From Vibrio sp. ES.051 (GTDB taxonomy: Bacteria; Pseudomonadota; Gammaproteobacteria; Enterobacterales; Vibrionaceae): a DNA stretch of 64,000 nt. The notes beneath the pieces are model-generated. The model had not been told where the DNA came from. It made no database searches and worked only from the letters and a program-made list of their open reading frames with translations. Location of the stretch: positions 682,001 to 746,000 of the forward strand of contig NZ_PDJL01000003.1 in NCBI RefSeq assembly GCF_002563795.1. Reading direction: 5' to 3'. This document shows positions 44,626 through 54,709 of the stretch, piece by piece (positions within the stretch are counted from its first letter, which is position 1; the number at the start of each line of letters is the position of its first letter). A program made the translations under genes and the position numbers.

Positions 44626-45546
44626 TTGAACGAACACACGACAACTTGTATTGCCCCTAACAAAACCAAGACAGGGGCTCTTCTATCTCGGCTGAACCTG
44701 CTTGACTGGGCTCTGTTGGTTATCTGTGGGGTTGTCGGCATTTGGTTATATCATCGCTCTACTGCTGGCGTACATTATATCTGGCACTGGACTTCTGCTT
44801 TGGACTTGCTATTTACACCTCGCGCCGATGGCAGTTTACCTTATTTTTTTCAAGGTTTACTTTCTACGCTCAGATTAAGCTTGTGGGGGATCTCTTTTGC
44901 ACTTATTTGGGGGACTTTACTCGGTTTAGCCCGTTTTTCGACAAAAGTCTGGTTACGGACACCAGCTAATGCTTTTATCCAGTTAATAAGAAACATTCCG
45001 CCGTTAGTGTTTGTTTTTATATTCTATTTTTTCATTTCAAACCAATTGATCCCATTATTGGGATTAGAAGACCTCCTACGTAACTATCGTAGTGAACCAA
45101 ATGCATTGCAGCATTTCCTCTTTGGCCCAGCCAATTTATGGGAAAACCTCGCCTCCGGCGTTTTATGTGTTGGCTTGCTTTCTTCCGCCTACATCGCCGA
45201 GGTGGTGCGTGCGGGTTTGCAAGGCATCGAACAAGGCCAATGGGAAGCCGCAGATTCTCTCGGTTTGTCACGCTGGGTAAAATATCGATTTGTCATCGCA
45301 CCACAAGTGCTGAAAGCCATTACCCCAGCACTGGCTGGTCAAACGATTTCTTTGGTCAAAGACACCTCGATTGTCTCCTTAATTTCTATTCAAGAGATGA
45401 CTTTTGTCGGAACAGAAATGGCAAATTCATCAGGTTACATCTTTGAAGTTTGGTTAATTGTAGGGTTTGCCTACTTTTTGCTTTGTTTTGCCCTGTCACT
45501 TTTTTTTCGCTATGTTGAAGCAAAATCGGAATCCATTCCAAATTGA
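44626..45546 (+). CDS. Polar amino acid ABC transporter permease
   Basis: This 306-residue HisM-type permease has a longer N-terminus than the first permease and a loop after span one (about 50-85). EAA loop: AGLQGIEQGQWEAADSLGL; second-span motif IRNIPPLVFVFIFYFFIS. The start is TTG at 44626, with GGAG seven bases upstream. It is the last gene of the four-gene transporter operon, separated from the binding-protein gene by a hairpin. Confidence 0.92.
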   Translation: MNEHTTTCIAPNKTKTGALLSRLNLLDWALLVICGVVGIWLYHRSTAGVHYIWHWTSALDLLFTPRADGSLPYFFQGLLSTLRLSLWGISFALIWGTLLGLARFSTKVWLRTPANAFIQLIRNIPPLVFVFIFYFFISNQLIPLLGLEDLLRNYRSEPNALQHFLFGPANLWENLASGVLCVGLLSSAYIAEVVRAGLQGIEQGQWEAADSLGLSRWVKYRFVIAPQVLKAITPALAGQTISLVKDTSIVSLISIQEMTFVGTEMANSSGYIFEVWLIVGFAYFLLCFALSLFFRYVEAKSESIPN

Positions 45547-45632
45547 CAAAACTCTGAGCTATTTATCAGAATTTGACCCCATACATATAAAAACTTTGCA
45601 CAGTATAGACATTCGCAGTCATCTCAACCTCC

Positions 45633-45638
45633 TATAAT
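45633..45638 (+). promoter_or_regulatory. Putative -10 box of cystatin-like gene
   Basis: A perfect TATAAT lies 30 bases before the ATG of the lipoprotein gene. A matching -35 is not clear. Confidence 0.4.
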
Positions 45639-45667
45639 ACGCGCCGATATAAATAGAGGTTATTGTT

Positions 45668-46048
45668 ATGCATCTAAAAACAGTGTCAGTTTGTGCGCTT
45701 TTGGTTTTGCTTGCTGGTTGTCAGCAGGAAACCCCAAACGACTCGACACAATCAAAAACCTCGGTAGCGGTATGCACGACACAAGACAACATACCTGGTG
45801 GGTGGAACGAATTTCATGTGACCCCAGACGCAGAGAAGGCGATGGATTTTGTTCTGAAAAAGATGAATTCTCTTGCATCATTTCAACAAATACTCAATGT
45901 TTATGCGCAGATCGTCAGCGGCGTAAACTACGCCATTGAGTTTGAACTCGATGATGGGTCGGTTTGGAATACTGTGGTTTATCGTAACCTCGACGGAGAT
46001 TATGCAATAACGCAATCACCAAAAAAGGGCCTCTTTTGCGAACAGTGA
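45668..46048 (+). CDS. Cystatin-like lipoprotein
   Basis: This 126-residue protein has a lipobox LAGC (acylated C18). After a polar linker it shows the cystatin layout: an N-terminal G pair (P43-G44-G45), a helix (residues 54-70, DAEKAMDFVLKKMNS), the strand with the cysteine-protease-binding motif QIVSG at 81-85 (family QxVxG), VNYAIEFEL, and a final strand pair. C36 and C124 could form a disulfide. Cystatins inhibit papain-type proteases; bacterial homologues are rare, and some have been noted in vibrios. AGAGG precedes the ATG. It shares a terminator with convergent sbcC. Confidence 0.78.
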   Translation: MHLKTVSVCALLVLLAGCQQETPNDSTQSKTSVAVCTTQDNIPGGWNEFHVTPDAEKAMDFVLKKMNSLASFQQILNVYAQIVSGVNYAIEFELDDGSVWNTVVYRNLDGDYAITQSPKKGLFCEQ

Positions 46049-46060
46049 TGACCAAACGAA

Positions 46061-46082
46061 AAAGCCCCGGTTAAAGGGCTTT
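46061..46082. terminator. Bidirectional terminator
   Basis: AAAGCCC / GGGCTTT with an eight-base loop lies between the convergent lipoprotein and sbcC genes; five Ts follow on the minus strand. Confidence 0.8.
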
Positions 46083-46109
46083 GGTATTTTAAAAACTGAA
46101 TCGCACACA

Positions 46110-49100
46110 CTAACTAACGAAAGTTCCTTGGGACTTCACCGACACAGTAGAACCAAGCCTTGAAGGTTCCACATCAATTCGCTGTGCCATTTGCTCTTTT
46201 AGTTCAGATACGTGAGATATGACCCCGATCATACGTCCTGTCTGCTGTAGATCGACCAAGGTTTGAATAGCCAGCTCCAAAGATTCTGGATCTAAGCTAC
46301 CGAAACCTTCATCGATGAATAAGGTGTCCAAACGAATGCCGCCACTGTACGACTGCACAACATCAGACAAGCCGAGCGCCAACGCCAGTGCAGCCATAAA
46401 AGACTCGCCACCAGAGAGTGTCGCAACATCTCGAGTTTTCCCTGTATAACCATCTTCTACCATCAAATCGAGACCACGACCTGCAGCGCCTTTGAATCCG
46501 TCCGTTTTACGGACCAGAATATACCGTCCTTTACTCATAAGACTTAAGCGCTGAGAAGCTTGAATCAAGACATCATCTAGCAGAACACCTAAGACAAAGC
46601 GATGCAGACTGACACGACTGCCCGTTTTGCCGCTGGCCACGTCGTATAATGTACCAAAGACTTTGTATTCATCTTCCAGTTTGCTGTTTTTCTCGTGCAA
46701 ACTAGCAATATCTTTGCGAACTTTATCAATGCGCTCAAATGTTGAACGTGTCGTATCGAGTTGATTTCTTACTTCGACATAATGTTTCTGATGAATATTT
46801 AAATTGTCGTTAAGCGAGTTTAGATCGGGTTTTTCAAGGTTTTTCAAGGTTTGGTTCAAGTCATATAATGTTTGCTCTAACTTGGTTTGAGTCTGTTTGA
46901 ACTGTTCAACTTCTTGTTGCCAAGCTTGAGTGTCTTGTTCCGCCACTCGGCTGTTGAGGTAGCTGTTTTCATCCGAAAAATGACTTGTTTCTAACGCTTT
47001 TTGCCAATTCAATTCCGCTTGTTTCAGTTTTTGTTCTGATTCAACCAACCACTGCTTATTAGTAGTTAATTGACTCTCAACATTCGACTTCGCCAATAGT
47101 GCATGTTGTAACTCTTTTTGCGCATTCTCCAAACCACTATTTAGGCTCTTAATTTGGTCTTGTGTAACCGTCACTTCTCGTTCAAGTACTTCAACCGAGC
47201 TGTATTTCGGCTCAATGGCAGTCTGCAATTGCGTCAGTTGTTCTTGATTGGCCTTGGTTGTCGACTCATTCGCCGCCATTTGGTTTTGCAGATCATGGAT
47301 TTTATTTTCGCCGACTGAGCAACGCTGATTCAATTGCTCGACGTTTTTTTCTAACAATCCAATATCAATCGCCTTCAAGCGTTGCAACTGTTCGTTTAAT
47401 GACTGCAAGTCGGCTTGAATCTGTTTCTCATCCGTTGTCGCATGCTCGCCAAGCTCTGCTTGCAACTGGTTGATCTGAGATTGATATTGCCCTATCACAA
47501 CATAATGTTGCTCCAGCTGGTTGTTTAGCTGGTTACAGGATACTTGGGCTTCTCTTTCCTTTGCGCGTTCTGCTTGAACTTGCTCTTTGGTGACTTCTTC
47601 TTCAATAAACTGAGCAGGATAAGGGTGCGCTTGGCTACCACATACCGGACAAGCTTCACCCGTTTTCAACCGCTGCGCCAATACTGCCGCTTGTGCATTG
47701 TGCCACTTGAGTTCGACCGAATCTGCGGCCTGTTGACACTGTTGGTATAACTTGTGCGCCTGCTCAAGCGCTTGCTGTTTACTCGAGGTCAACGCTGTCA
47801 GTTTTGTATGCTCTTGCTTTAATCCAAGTAGCTTTTGAACATCTTGTAACAAACGTTGTTTTTGTTTTATTTCAGCATCAACACTACCGATCAGAGCAAC
47901 ATCGATACGCGCTTTATCCAGAGACTTTTGCCCTTGTTGCGCTTCTAACGTCAGCTTATCTTTCAACGTGACATATTGCTGTAAAGTCGCTTCTAATTGC
48001 TGTTTTTGTTGAATCCCAGCCGCCACTTTTCGTTCTAAGTTCGCTTTTTCAACTAACTTATCTTTCATGCCTTCTAACTGATACTGATACTGCGTTAGTT
48101 GGGGGATTTTCCCAGCACTCTCTTTCGCTGTGTGCAGTAACGCTTCTTTTTCTTTTACAACCAAGCCAGCCTTACTAAGGCTTTCTGTTAGCACCGTAAT
48201 TTTTTGATTGAGCTCTTGCGCCTGCTCTTTTGCATTCTGTAGTGAGACATATTGAAGTTCAATTTTGCTCGCACTTTTAGCGTTCTTCAATTGCTCCTGG
48301 CGCACTCTTATCGCATCTGAATGTTCTAAATGTCGTTTAAGCGCAGTCTCTGCGTTATCTCGCTTAATAAACTCTTCATTGAGTGCTTCAGCTTTTTGTA
48401 ACTTAGATTTGGCGTTATTGAGATTATCTAGTGACGCTTTTTCGGATTGTTGGTCAGACTCAAACTGTTTTGCAACCTCATCACGTTGTTGTGAAAGCTC
48501 TTCTTCCGAACTGGCTCCTGCCACTTGTAACGCCCCACGAATTTGATTATCAAATTCGTTCTTCGCTTTACTGATCGCGCTCGCCCTATCTTTTAGGGCG
48601 TACTCAATTTTTTTGTAGATATCGGTTTGAAAGAGTTGGCCAAAAATCTCTTCACGCTCTTTAGAACTGGCTAACAATAGTTCACGAAATTTGCCTTGGG
48701 GCAAGACCATGACTTGGCGAAATTGAGTTTCGTTTAAACCAATAATGTTCGTGACTTCTGTTTTAACTTGAGTGGTTTTGCTGGTAATGAGTTTTTCTGC
48801 TTCCCCCAATTCATAAAGTGATGCGGTATGTTTTCTTGTCGTCATCCCTTCACCGCGAGCTTTTGGTGCCTCTTGCTCTGGAGCACGAATCACACGGTAT
48901 TGCTTCTGATGTAAGGAAAATTCTAGCGTGACTTCCGTTGGTAAGTCGGGTGCCGACAAATCACATCTCATTTGGATGCCTTGGCGCTCATTTCCCGTCG
49001 TTTCACCATACAGGGCGAAACAAATAGCATCTAAAATTGATGTCTTTCCCGAACCAGTCGGGCCATTGATCAAAAACAGTGGATTACGACCAAGCTTTTC

Positions 49101-49166
49101 GAACTCAATAGTCTCTGTTCTCGCAAACGGACCAAAGGCTTGCATTGTTAGTTTGATTGGTTTCAT
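46110..49166 (-). CDS. sbcC: SbcC, ATPase subunit of the SbcCD nuclease
   Basis: This is a 1018-residue Rad50-like protein with N-terminal Walker A NGPTGSGKTS (near residue 35), long coiled coils (about 180-480 and 560-830), the zinc-hook CPVC near residue 505, and C-terminal signature LSGGESF with Walker B LFIDEGFGSLD. With SbcD it forms an ATP-dependent nuclease that cuts hairpins and processes double-strand breaks and protein-blocked ends. The ATG follows AGAGG. It starts nine bases after sbcD, so the pair is an operon. Confidence 0.96.
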   Translation of the reverse strand: MKPIKLTMQAFGPFARTETIEFEKLGRNPLFLINGPTGSGKTSILDAICFALYGETTGNERQGIQMRCDLSAPDLPTEVTLEFSLHQKQYRVIRAPEQEAPKARGEGMTTRKHTASLYELGEAEKLITSKTTQVKTEVTNIIGLNETQFRQVMVLPQGKFRELLLASSKEREEIFGQLFQTDIYKKIEYALKDRASAISKAKNEFDNQIRGALQVAGASSEEELSQQRDEVAKQFESDQQSEKASLDNLNNAKSKLQKAEALNEEFIKRDNAETALKRHLEHSDAIRVRQEQLKNAKSASKIELQYVSLQNAKEQAQELNQKITVLTESLSKAGLVVKEKEALLHTAKESAGKIPQLTQYQYQLEGMKDKLVEKANLERKVAAGIQQKQQLEATLQQYVTLKDKLTLEAQQGQKSLDKARIDVALIGSVDAEIKQKQRLLQDVQKLLGLKQEHTKLTALTSSKQQALEQAHKLYQQCQQAADSVELKWHNAQAAVLAQRLKTGEACPVCGSQAHPYPAQFIEEEVTKEQVQAERAKEREAQVSCNQLNNQLEQHYVVIGQYQSQINQLQAELGEHATTDEKQIQADLQSLNEQLQRLKAIDIGLLEKNVEQLNQRCSVGENKIHDLQNQMAANESTTKANQEQLTQLQTAIEPKYSSVEVLEREVTVTQDQIKSLNSGLENAQKELQHALLAKSNVESQLTTNKQWLVESEQKLKQAELNWQKALETSHFSDENSYLNSRVAEQDTQAWQQEVEQFKQTQTKLEQTLYDLNQTLKNLEKPDLNSLNDNLNIHQKHYVEVRNQLDTTRSTFERIDKVRKDIASLHEKNSKLEDEYKVFGTLYDVASGKTGSRVSLHRFVLGVLLDDVLIQASQRLSLMSKGRYILVRKTDGFKGAAGRGLDLMVEDGYTGKTRDVATLSGGESFMAALALALGLSDVVQSYSGGIRLDTLFIDEGFGSLDPESLELAIQTLVDLQQTGRMIGVISHVSELKEQMAQRIDVEPSRLGSTVSVKSQGTFVS

Positions 49167-49175
49167 CTCTGGCCT

Positions 49176-50309
49176 CTATTGCTGTGATAATTGCTTGATA
49201 ATATCGGTGATCGCGTGCTCTTGTTCTTGCGAAAGCTGGCTATCTTGCGCTTCTATAAAAAAATCACGAAACATATCAATTTCACTTCGAGCTAGCTTTG
49301 CTTTTGCCATCTCTTGCTCAACACCAATTAGCATTCCTGGTTTTTCTAAGTGCAGTACATTGGGATAAACCGCTCGAAGCTTTTCCATTGGATTTAAAAT
49401 GGCGTGCTTATCCATCAAACGTACTAACAAATAATCTTCTTTTTTGGGATCGGTCTTACCCAATTCGATGACTTTATCCAGCTCCCCTTCGACAATGCGC
49501 ATTTCATGAGGGGCGCTGAGATTAACGTGCTCGGCTGAGATAAATCCACTTTGATCAATCTCCACCACCGTAAACCCTTTCTTTTGGTTCTGTTCGCCAA
49601 AGCTGTACTTCATCAGTGAGCCTGAATAGCGAATATACTCTTCGCCTTTCTTTTGCGGCTGATGCAAATGACCAAGAGCTACGTAATCGAAATCTAAAAA
49701 ATGTTCATGACTCACACGATCAGATCCCCCGATTGAAAGCGGTCGCTCAGAATCAGATTCAATCGCGCCATCAACTAAGCAATGGCTGATAAGCACTTGT
49801 TTTTGCTCAGGCTGAAAAGACTCTTTGATTTTATCAATGAGTAAGCGATGCGCTTCATCGTGCGTCGATACCGAGGTTTTATAGGCAAATCTAACTTGTT
49901 CAGGGTCGTGATACGGCATACCATAAAATGCCACCTCGCCAGCTGACTCTGTTTTGATAATGATAGGAGTCAACATATCTTCAAAATTACTGACGATATG
50001 CAAGCCAGCATTTTTCATTTGTTCTGAGCCAAAGCCTAATCGCTCTGCACCATCATGGTTACCTGATATAAGAATCATTGGTGTTTTTAACTCAGTGCAA
50101 ATGCGTTTTACGACTTGGTTTAGTAACTCAATCGCAATGGTTGGTGGCACAGAACGGTCGTAAATATCACCAGCAACAACAACAGCATCAACAGGATTAA
50201 GCTTAATATAGTTGATGAGCTGCTCTAGCACAGCCTGTTGATCTTCCAGTAATGATACGTTGTGGAATTGTCGGCCAAGGTGCCAATCAGAGGTGTGGAT
50301 AAACTTCAT
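49176..50309 (-). CDS. sbcD: SbcD, Mre11-like nuclease subunit
   Basis: This 377-residue protein has metallophosphoesterase motifs TSDWHLGR, GDIYDR, SGNHDGAERL and a GHLH motif (LGHLHQPQ) that bind two Mn2+ ions. It is the endo/exonuclease partner of SbcC. Length is slightly under E. coli SbcD (400). It is the first gene of the sbcDC operon. GAAG precedes the ATG. Confidence 0.96.
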   Translation of the reverse strand: MKFIHTSDWHLGRQFHNVSLLEDQQAVLEQLINYIKLNPVDAVVVAGDIYDRSVPPTIAIELLNQVVKRICTELKTPMILISGNHDGAERLGFGSEQMKNAGLHIVSNFEDMLTPIIIKTESAGEVAFYGMPYHDPEQVRFAYKTSVSTHDEAHRLLIDKIKESFQPEQKQVLISHCLVDGAIESDSERPLSIGGSDRVSHEHFLDFDYVALGHLHQPQKKGEEYIRYSGSLMKYSFGEQNQKKGFTVVEIDQSGFISAEHVNLSAPHEMRIVEGELDKVIELGKTDPKKEDYLLVRLMDKHAILNPMEKLRAVYPNVLHLEKPGMLIGVEQEMAKAKLARSEIDMFRDFFIEAQDSQLSQEQEHAITDIIKQLSQQ

Positions 50310-50534
50310 TCGACTTCACTTTCTACCATATCAATAATTATGCATGTACCAGCATAAGCTCAGGTGACTTTATTAACCTGTTAGGATATCGTGAGTAGGT
50401 GAGCTTTTCATGTTGTTTGTGTTTTATGATCGATTATTTCATCGGAAATCACTAAGGGTGACACTGATACTGGCATAGACAGTAGCCACGCGCTCGTTAT
50501 CGGCGTCATGCTCCTTAGGCGGCAATGAGATGTT

Positions 50535-50795
50535 TTAATGCAGTATGTTACTCACTGACGTCTCATTTCTAAAACGATTATAATCTTCGGCTAACAGTTG
50601 GTGTTGATAACGAGTATAAGACAACGCCTCATTGGAGATTAATATCTGACGTTCTTTTTCTATTAATTGGCTTTGAAGTTTTTCAATCTGTTTATTCTGT
50701 TGCTTGTCATTAAGGTACAGCGTAACCACTCCAAAGATCGAGACCATTAACAGTGCTATTAGAACGTTATTGATAGTTTTGACTTGCATTTTCAT
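50535..50795 (-). CDS. Small single-span protein with coiled coil
   Basis: This 86-residue protein has an N-terminal membrane segment (about 9-28), then a charged helix with heptad-like spacing (NKQIEKLQSQLIEKERQI). AGGAG lies five bases before the ATG at 50795; a GTG three bases earlier is possible. No family was recognised. By layout it could be an FtsL/YibN-like membrane-anchored helix, but sequence does not show this. Confidence 0.65.
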   Translation of the reverse strand: MKMQVKTINNVLIALLMVSIFGVVTLYLNDKQQNKQIEKLQSQLIEKERQILISNEALSYTRYQHQLLAEDYNRFRNETSVSNILH

Positions 50796-50999
50796 CACCT
50801 CTCCTGTCTTGTGCTCGACTCCGCCAGAATGAAAAAACGCCTACAAACGAAGAGCTCTCGCCCTAAAACGCATCGAAGCCAATTGAGGTTATTGTTTAAC
50901 CAATTATAGGTGATGAGTGAGAAAATAAGAACAAATGTGAAGTGTTTGAATATCTTTCACGGAGTTCACAGCAGACAAACCTGTTCTCTGCTTAATGAT

Positions 51000-51614
51000 T
51001 TAAGGTTGAAATGCTGGTCGAGCTGCGAGTTGTTTATACCATCGAGCGATATTAGGTGTCGTTGAAAACACATCCACTTCTAAACCATTCATCGCAAAAC
51101 CAATCAAGATAAAACCTGTTATATCAACAATAGTAAAATGGTCAATTGCAATGAATTCACTCTCAGCAAGTCGCTCATCAAGACGCGGCAAAAACTCAAG
51201 AACACGTTTTTTAGACTCTTCCCCCCACGCTTTAATGCAACGTTCACGATCTTCATAAATAGCCGTGATGTTTCTGAATGCCTGAAAAGCAGCGTAGAGC
51301 CCTTGAAACTCAACCACACGATGCCACATTTCAATTTGGGCACGCTCTAATGGACTTCCTCCAAAAAGATTTAAATCGTTAGTGAATACCTCATCTAAAT
51401 AACGACAAATCGCCACGCTTTCACAAATTGTCGTACCATCTTCAAGCTCGAGTACAGGGACTTTACCATTTACGCTTTTTTGCTTGAACGTATCCGACAA
51501 ATTATCACCATCACGTACATTTAATGCGACCCGTTCAATTCCACCACCGATTTCCTTCAAAAAAATGCTAACCCTTTTGCAGCTTGGCGTCATTGCCGTT
51601 TCGTAGAGCTTCAT
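51000..51614 (-). CDS. Glutathione S-transferase family protein
   Basis: This 204-residue protein has a thioredoxin-like N-domain (MKLYETAMTPSCKRV with S/C at the catalytic site, GKVPVLELEDG with the cis-Pro, ESVAICRYLDE) and a helical C-domain with the folding motif FTIVDITGFI. GSTs conjugate or reduce electrophiles with glutathione. AAGGAT precedes the ATG. It is divergent from a TetR regulator with two inverted repeats between, suggesting that the regulator controls it in response to a toxic compound. Confidence 0.92.
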   Translation of the reverse strand: MKLYETAMTPSCKRVSIFLKEIGGGIERVALNVRDGDNLSDTFKQKSVNGKVPVLELEDGTTICESVAICRYLDEVFTNDLNLFGGSPLERAQIEMWHRVVEFQGLYAAFQAFRNITAIYEDRERCIKAWGEESKKRVLEFLPRLDERLAESEFIAIDHFTIVDITGFILIGFAMNGLEVDVFSTTPNIARWYKQLAARPAFQP

Positions 51615-51633
51615 AAGTATCCTTTCTCTTTTT

Positions 51634-51671
51634 CTAACTGATTGGTTAGCATATACTGTAGTCAGTGTATA
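51634..51671. promoter_or_regulatory. Inverted repeats between gst and tetR (candidate operators)
   Basis: Two dyads are seen: CTAAC-N6-GTTAG at 51634-51649 and TATAC-N10-GTATA at 51652-51671. Both sit in the 144-base divergent promoter region and are of the size bound by TetR dimers. They are predicted by eye. Confidence 0.5.
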
Positions 51672-51758
51672 AACGCTCAGTCAAGAACTTCCTTTATTAA
51701 AAGCCGTTCAATAAATTTAGAGGCGATTTGCATCAAGCAGCCTCAGGTAGGTAGACAT

Positions 51759-52334
51759 ATGGCCAGAAAAGCCAACTTCGATCGAGAAGAGAAACTCGTA
51801 GTCGCAATGAATGTATTTTGGCGTAAGGGTTTTGCAAATACATCGATTTCCGATCTCACCAATGAGTTAAACATCAACCGCTTTAGTCTTTATAATACCT
51901 ATGGTGACAAGCAGCGATTGTATTATGAAGCGCTAGATACCTATTTGAAAAAGGTCTCACTCCCCTCACTCATCGACTTAGAGAAAGATAACGCGTCATT
52001 ACCAGAGTTAGAGTCGTTTTTAACATCCTTTGCTGGGTTACAGCGTCAACGCAACTGCGGTTGTTTCATCCAAAACGCTCTCGTAGAGCATGCGGGGGAA
52101 GATGATGACGTGTTGCGTAAGGGGCATTTTTTGTTTGATCACTTGATCGGTGTTATCACGGACGCACTAAAAAACGCACAACAAGAGACTCTGGTTGCGA
52201 AAGGCTTAAAACCTGAAGATCTCGCTCGCTTTGTTCTCAACAACATGCAAGGCATGCGAGTGCTGGGCAAAGCGAAACGTTATGCCGATTTGGATACCGC
52301 GTTATCTTGTTTACTGAACTTAATTAGGAAGTAA
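51759..52334 (+). CDS. TetR-family transcriptional repressor
   Basis: This 191-residue protein starts at ATG 51759 (MARKANFDREEKL); a longer in-frame reading from 51642 has no support and would cover the operator region. The N-terminal helix-turn-helix is NTSISDLTNELNINRFSLYNTYGDKQRLYYEAL; the C-terminal domain with NCGCFIQN and a cysteine pair resembles redox or electrophile-sensing TetR proteins. It is divergent from gst and one base before the PPC gene. It likely represses both and responds to an electrophile. Confidence 0.9.
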   Translation: MARKANFDREEKLVVAMNVFWRKGFANTSISDLTNELNINRFSLYNTYGDKQRLYYEALDTYLKKVSLPSLIDLEKDNASLPELESFLTSFAGLQRQRNCGCFIQNALVEHAGEDDDVLRKGHFLFDHLIGVITDALKNAQQETLVAKGLKPEDLARFVLNNMQGMRVLGKAKRYADLDTALSCLLNLIRK

Positions 52335-52335
52335 T

Positions 52336-52746
52336 ATGTCGATTCAAATAATTGCGACTCGCCTAACCCAAGGCATGGATTTGAAACAAACGCTTGCGCA
52401 ATTGGTGCAGAAACATGACATCAAAGCAGGTTCAATCGCTTCTTGTGTGGGTTGTGTTTCTGATCTCAAACTTCGTTTGGCAGGCGCACAAAGCACCTTA
52501 TTTAAGCAAGAACCTTTTGAGATTGTGTCGGTAATGGGGACACTAACGCCAGAACATCAGCACATTCATATCTCGGTTTCTGACCGCAACGGACAGGTTT
52601 TTGGGGGGCATTTAATGGAAGGAACCATCATCGATACGACTGCTGAGTTGATCATTCATTCTTACTCAGAGCTGCTCTTTACGCGAGCGATGGACACATC
52701 TACAGGCTACACCGAATTGCAGATCCATTCGATAAACAACGATTAA
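52336..52746 (+). CDS. PPC/DUF296-domain protein
   Basis: This 136-residue protein consists of a single PPC domain (MSIQIIATRLTQGMDLKQTL, IASCVGCVSDLKLRLA, MEGTIIDTTAELII). In plants this domain is fused to AT-hooks; stand-alone bacterial versions form trimers and have an unknown enzymatic or binding role. It is tightly linked to the TetR gene (one-base gap, AGGAAG site), so it is probably co-regulated with gst and might handle the same compound. Confidence 0.87.
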   Translation: MSIQIIATRLTQGMDLKQTLAQLVQKHDIKAGSIASCVGCVSDLKLRLAGAQSTLFKQEPFEIVSVMGTLTPEHQHIHISVSDRNGQVFGGHLMEGTIIDTTAELIIHSYSELLFTRAMDTSTGYTELQIHSINND

Positions 52747-52750
52747 AAAG

Positions 52751-52774
52751 AAGGCCAGCGTATTCGCTGGCCTT
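52751..52774 (+). terminator. Terminator of tetR-PPC
   Basis: A 10-bp stem AAGGCCAGCG / CGCTGGCCTT closes on the four-base loop TATT, directly after the stop codon. Confidence 0.9.
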
Positions 52775-52801
52775 GTCTCGTCATCGGTTGGTTAATCGAA
52801 T

Positions 52802-54709
52802 TTATTTTAACTTAAATTGCTCAACGACCGATTTTAGTTGACTGTTTGCGGCGGCAAGATTGATGGCTTCGTCGCTGGTATCCCTACCATTTTGAGATAT
52901 TTTCATAACCAAATCACGTATATTTGACATGTTACAGCTCACTTCATGAGTGGTCGCATTCTGCTGCTCTGTCGCAGTGGCAATTTGAACACTAATATCA
53001 CTAACATGCACGACTGAGTCACCAACAGAATTAAGCGATTCAACTATCCTTCTAGACTGTTGCTCGGTTTGATTGCAGCTTTCTTTGGTTATTTGCATGT
53101 CTTCAATTGCATCATTTGAGCTTTGTCGTAACTGTTGAACAGTTTGTTCAATCTCAACAGTACTGGCTTGTGTTCGCGCCGCTAACGCTCGGACCTCATC
53201 AGCAACGACAGCAAATCCACGTCCTTGTTCGCCAGCTCGAGCAGCCTCTATCGCCGCATTTAAAGCTAATAAATTCGTTTGATCAGCGATCTCTCCAATG
53301 ATGTCGAGGATACGATTTATCTCTTGTGTTTCTTTATTGATGTTAATAATTCTTTCAGAAACCTGATCAACATCGTCAATCATTTTTCTTGCAGTTGTCG
53401 CTGCTTCATTAACCGTGACACTGATTTCGGTCACTTGAGAATGCGTTGACTGAGTCAATTGTGAAGCTTGAGCAGTATTATTGGCTACGTCACTCGCAGT
53501 TGAACTCATTTCCTCAACCGCGGTAACGATCTGCTCCGTTTCTATTGAGTGACCATCCAATAACTTAGTGCTTGTTTCTGTTTGCAGTTTTAACTCGTTG
53601 ACACTTTGGGAAATGGATTGCGAGGACTGAGAAATATCTAGCATCATTTCTTGTAATCTTGAGACAAACGTATTTATACCTTGTGAAATTTGCCCCAAAT
53701 CATCATCATTATCTACCGGTAACCGTTTAGTTAGATCACCATTTCCTTGAGATAAATCGATAACTAGCGACTTTAAATTAAGGATTGGTTGATACAATAC
53801 TTTAAGTAACCCCAACACAATCGTGACGGAGAGTAATACCATGATAATAGAGGAAATAATCGATTCGGTGAGCGCTTTATTAGCGGCTGAGTAAGCGACT
53901 GATTTATCAATATTAACGAAAAGATACCAACGCTGGTCATTAGATAAGTTTATAGCCCTCGTGTAGGCAACCATCTCTTTACCTTGAAAGGTATACTCCA
54001 TCATATTGGTCTCTTCCGTGCTCATCATTCTTTGCACATCAGATAAACCGGCATCGTTGAGCGTGGTTCCAAAACTTAAAGCCGAAAAATTAGACGCTAA
54101 CGTATTACCTGCCTCATCTACAATGGCAGCGTGTGAACCAGGAATTTTAACATTAGCAATGACTTCCGATAATATGTCTAGCTCTATATCGCCAAGAATA
54201 GCACCGCCGCTGATGCTCTTTACTAATGAAATAACGTACTTACCGGTGGTTGAATCTGTGTAAACATCGGTAAATTCAACATGGTCAGCCGTTTTAGCTT
54301 GTGAATACCAAGGTCTTGAACGAGGATCGTAGTGGTTTGGATCAGCAACACCATTATTCCAACCTTTACCAGACAAAGTAGAGTATGCAATGCCATTGTC
54401 GAAGCCATAGAGAACGGTTGCTAGGTTACTCGTCTGCTGAGCTAACCTAGCAGTCTCGAGTAAACGTTTTGCATTATGTTCAACTTGATAATCCTTGGTG
54501 AGAACATCGATAGCTTGAGCTTTCTGTTTAAACCACCCTTCTATTCTATTCGCTTGATCGTTTACCGTGGCACTCGATCTTTGGCCAATATTATCAATGA
54601 TTTGTTGTTTGATTTTTACATAAGACAACCAGTTTGATACTAGCAAACTAAGGATTACTAGTATAATAACCGATAGAGTAAGCTTTGCTTTGAAGCCAAT
54701 TTTTTTCAC
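52802..54709 (-). CDS. Methyl-accepting chemotaxis protein with dCACHE sensor
   Basis: This is a 635-residue receptor. A membrane segment at about 10-30 is followed by a periplasmic double-cache domain (about 35-275); its [12 protein letters not shown] and [17 protein letters not shown] match the amino-acid-sensing dCACHE pattern in part. Next come a second span, a HAMP domain (about 300-355) and the signalling domain with [33 protein letters not shown] split over the tip. The start is GTG at 54709 after AGGG. The receptor likely detects a small molecule such as an amino acid or organic acid. Confidence 0.93.
   Translation of the reverse strand: MKKIGFKAKLTLSVIILVILSLLVSNWLSYVKIKQQIIDNIGQRSSATVNDQANRIEGWFKQKAQAIDVLTKDYQVEHNAKRLLETARLAQQTSNLATVLYGFDNGIAYSTLSGKGWNNGVADPNHYDPRSRPWYSQAKTADHVEFTDVYTDSTTGKYVISLVKSISGGAILGDIELDILSEVIANVKIPGSHAAIVDEAGNTLASNFSALSFGTTLNDAGLSDVQRMMSTEETNMMEYTFQGKEMVAYTRAINLSNDQRWYLFVNIDKSVAYSAANKALTESIISSIIMVLLSVTIVLGLLKVLYQPILNLKSLVIDLSQGNGDLTKRLPVDNDDDLGQISQGINTFVSRLQEMMLDISQSSQSISQSVNELKLQTETSTKLLDGHSIETEQIVTAVEEMSSTASDVANNTAQASQLTQSTHSQVTEISVTVNEAATTARKMIDDVDQVSERIININKETQEINRILDIIGEIADQTNLLALNAAIEAARAGEQGRGFAVVADEVRALAARTQASTVEIEQTVQQLRQSSNDAIEDMQITKESCNQTEQQSRRIVESLNSVGDSVVHVSDISVQIATATEQQNATTHEVSCNMSNIRDLVMKISQNGRDTSDEAINLAAANSQLKSVVEQFKLK

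Noticed and set aside
50400..50515. 33-codon minus-strand ORF after AAGGAGC near 50515
   Set aside because: The ribosome site is only one base from the ATG and the predicted peptide has no recognisable feature.
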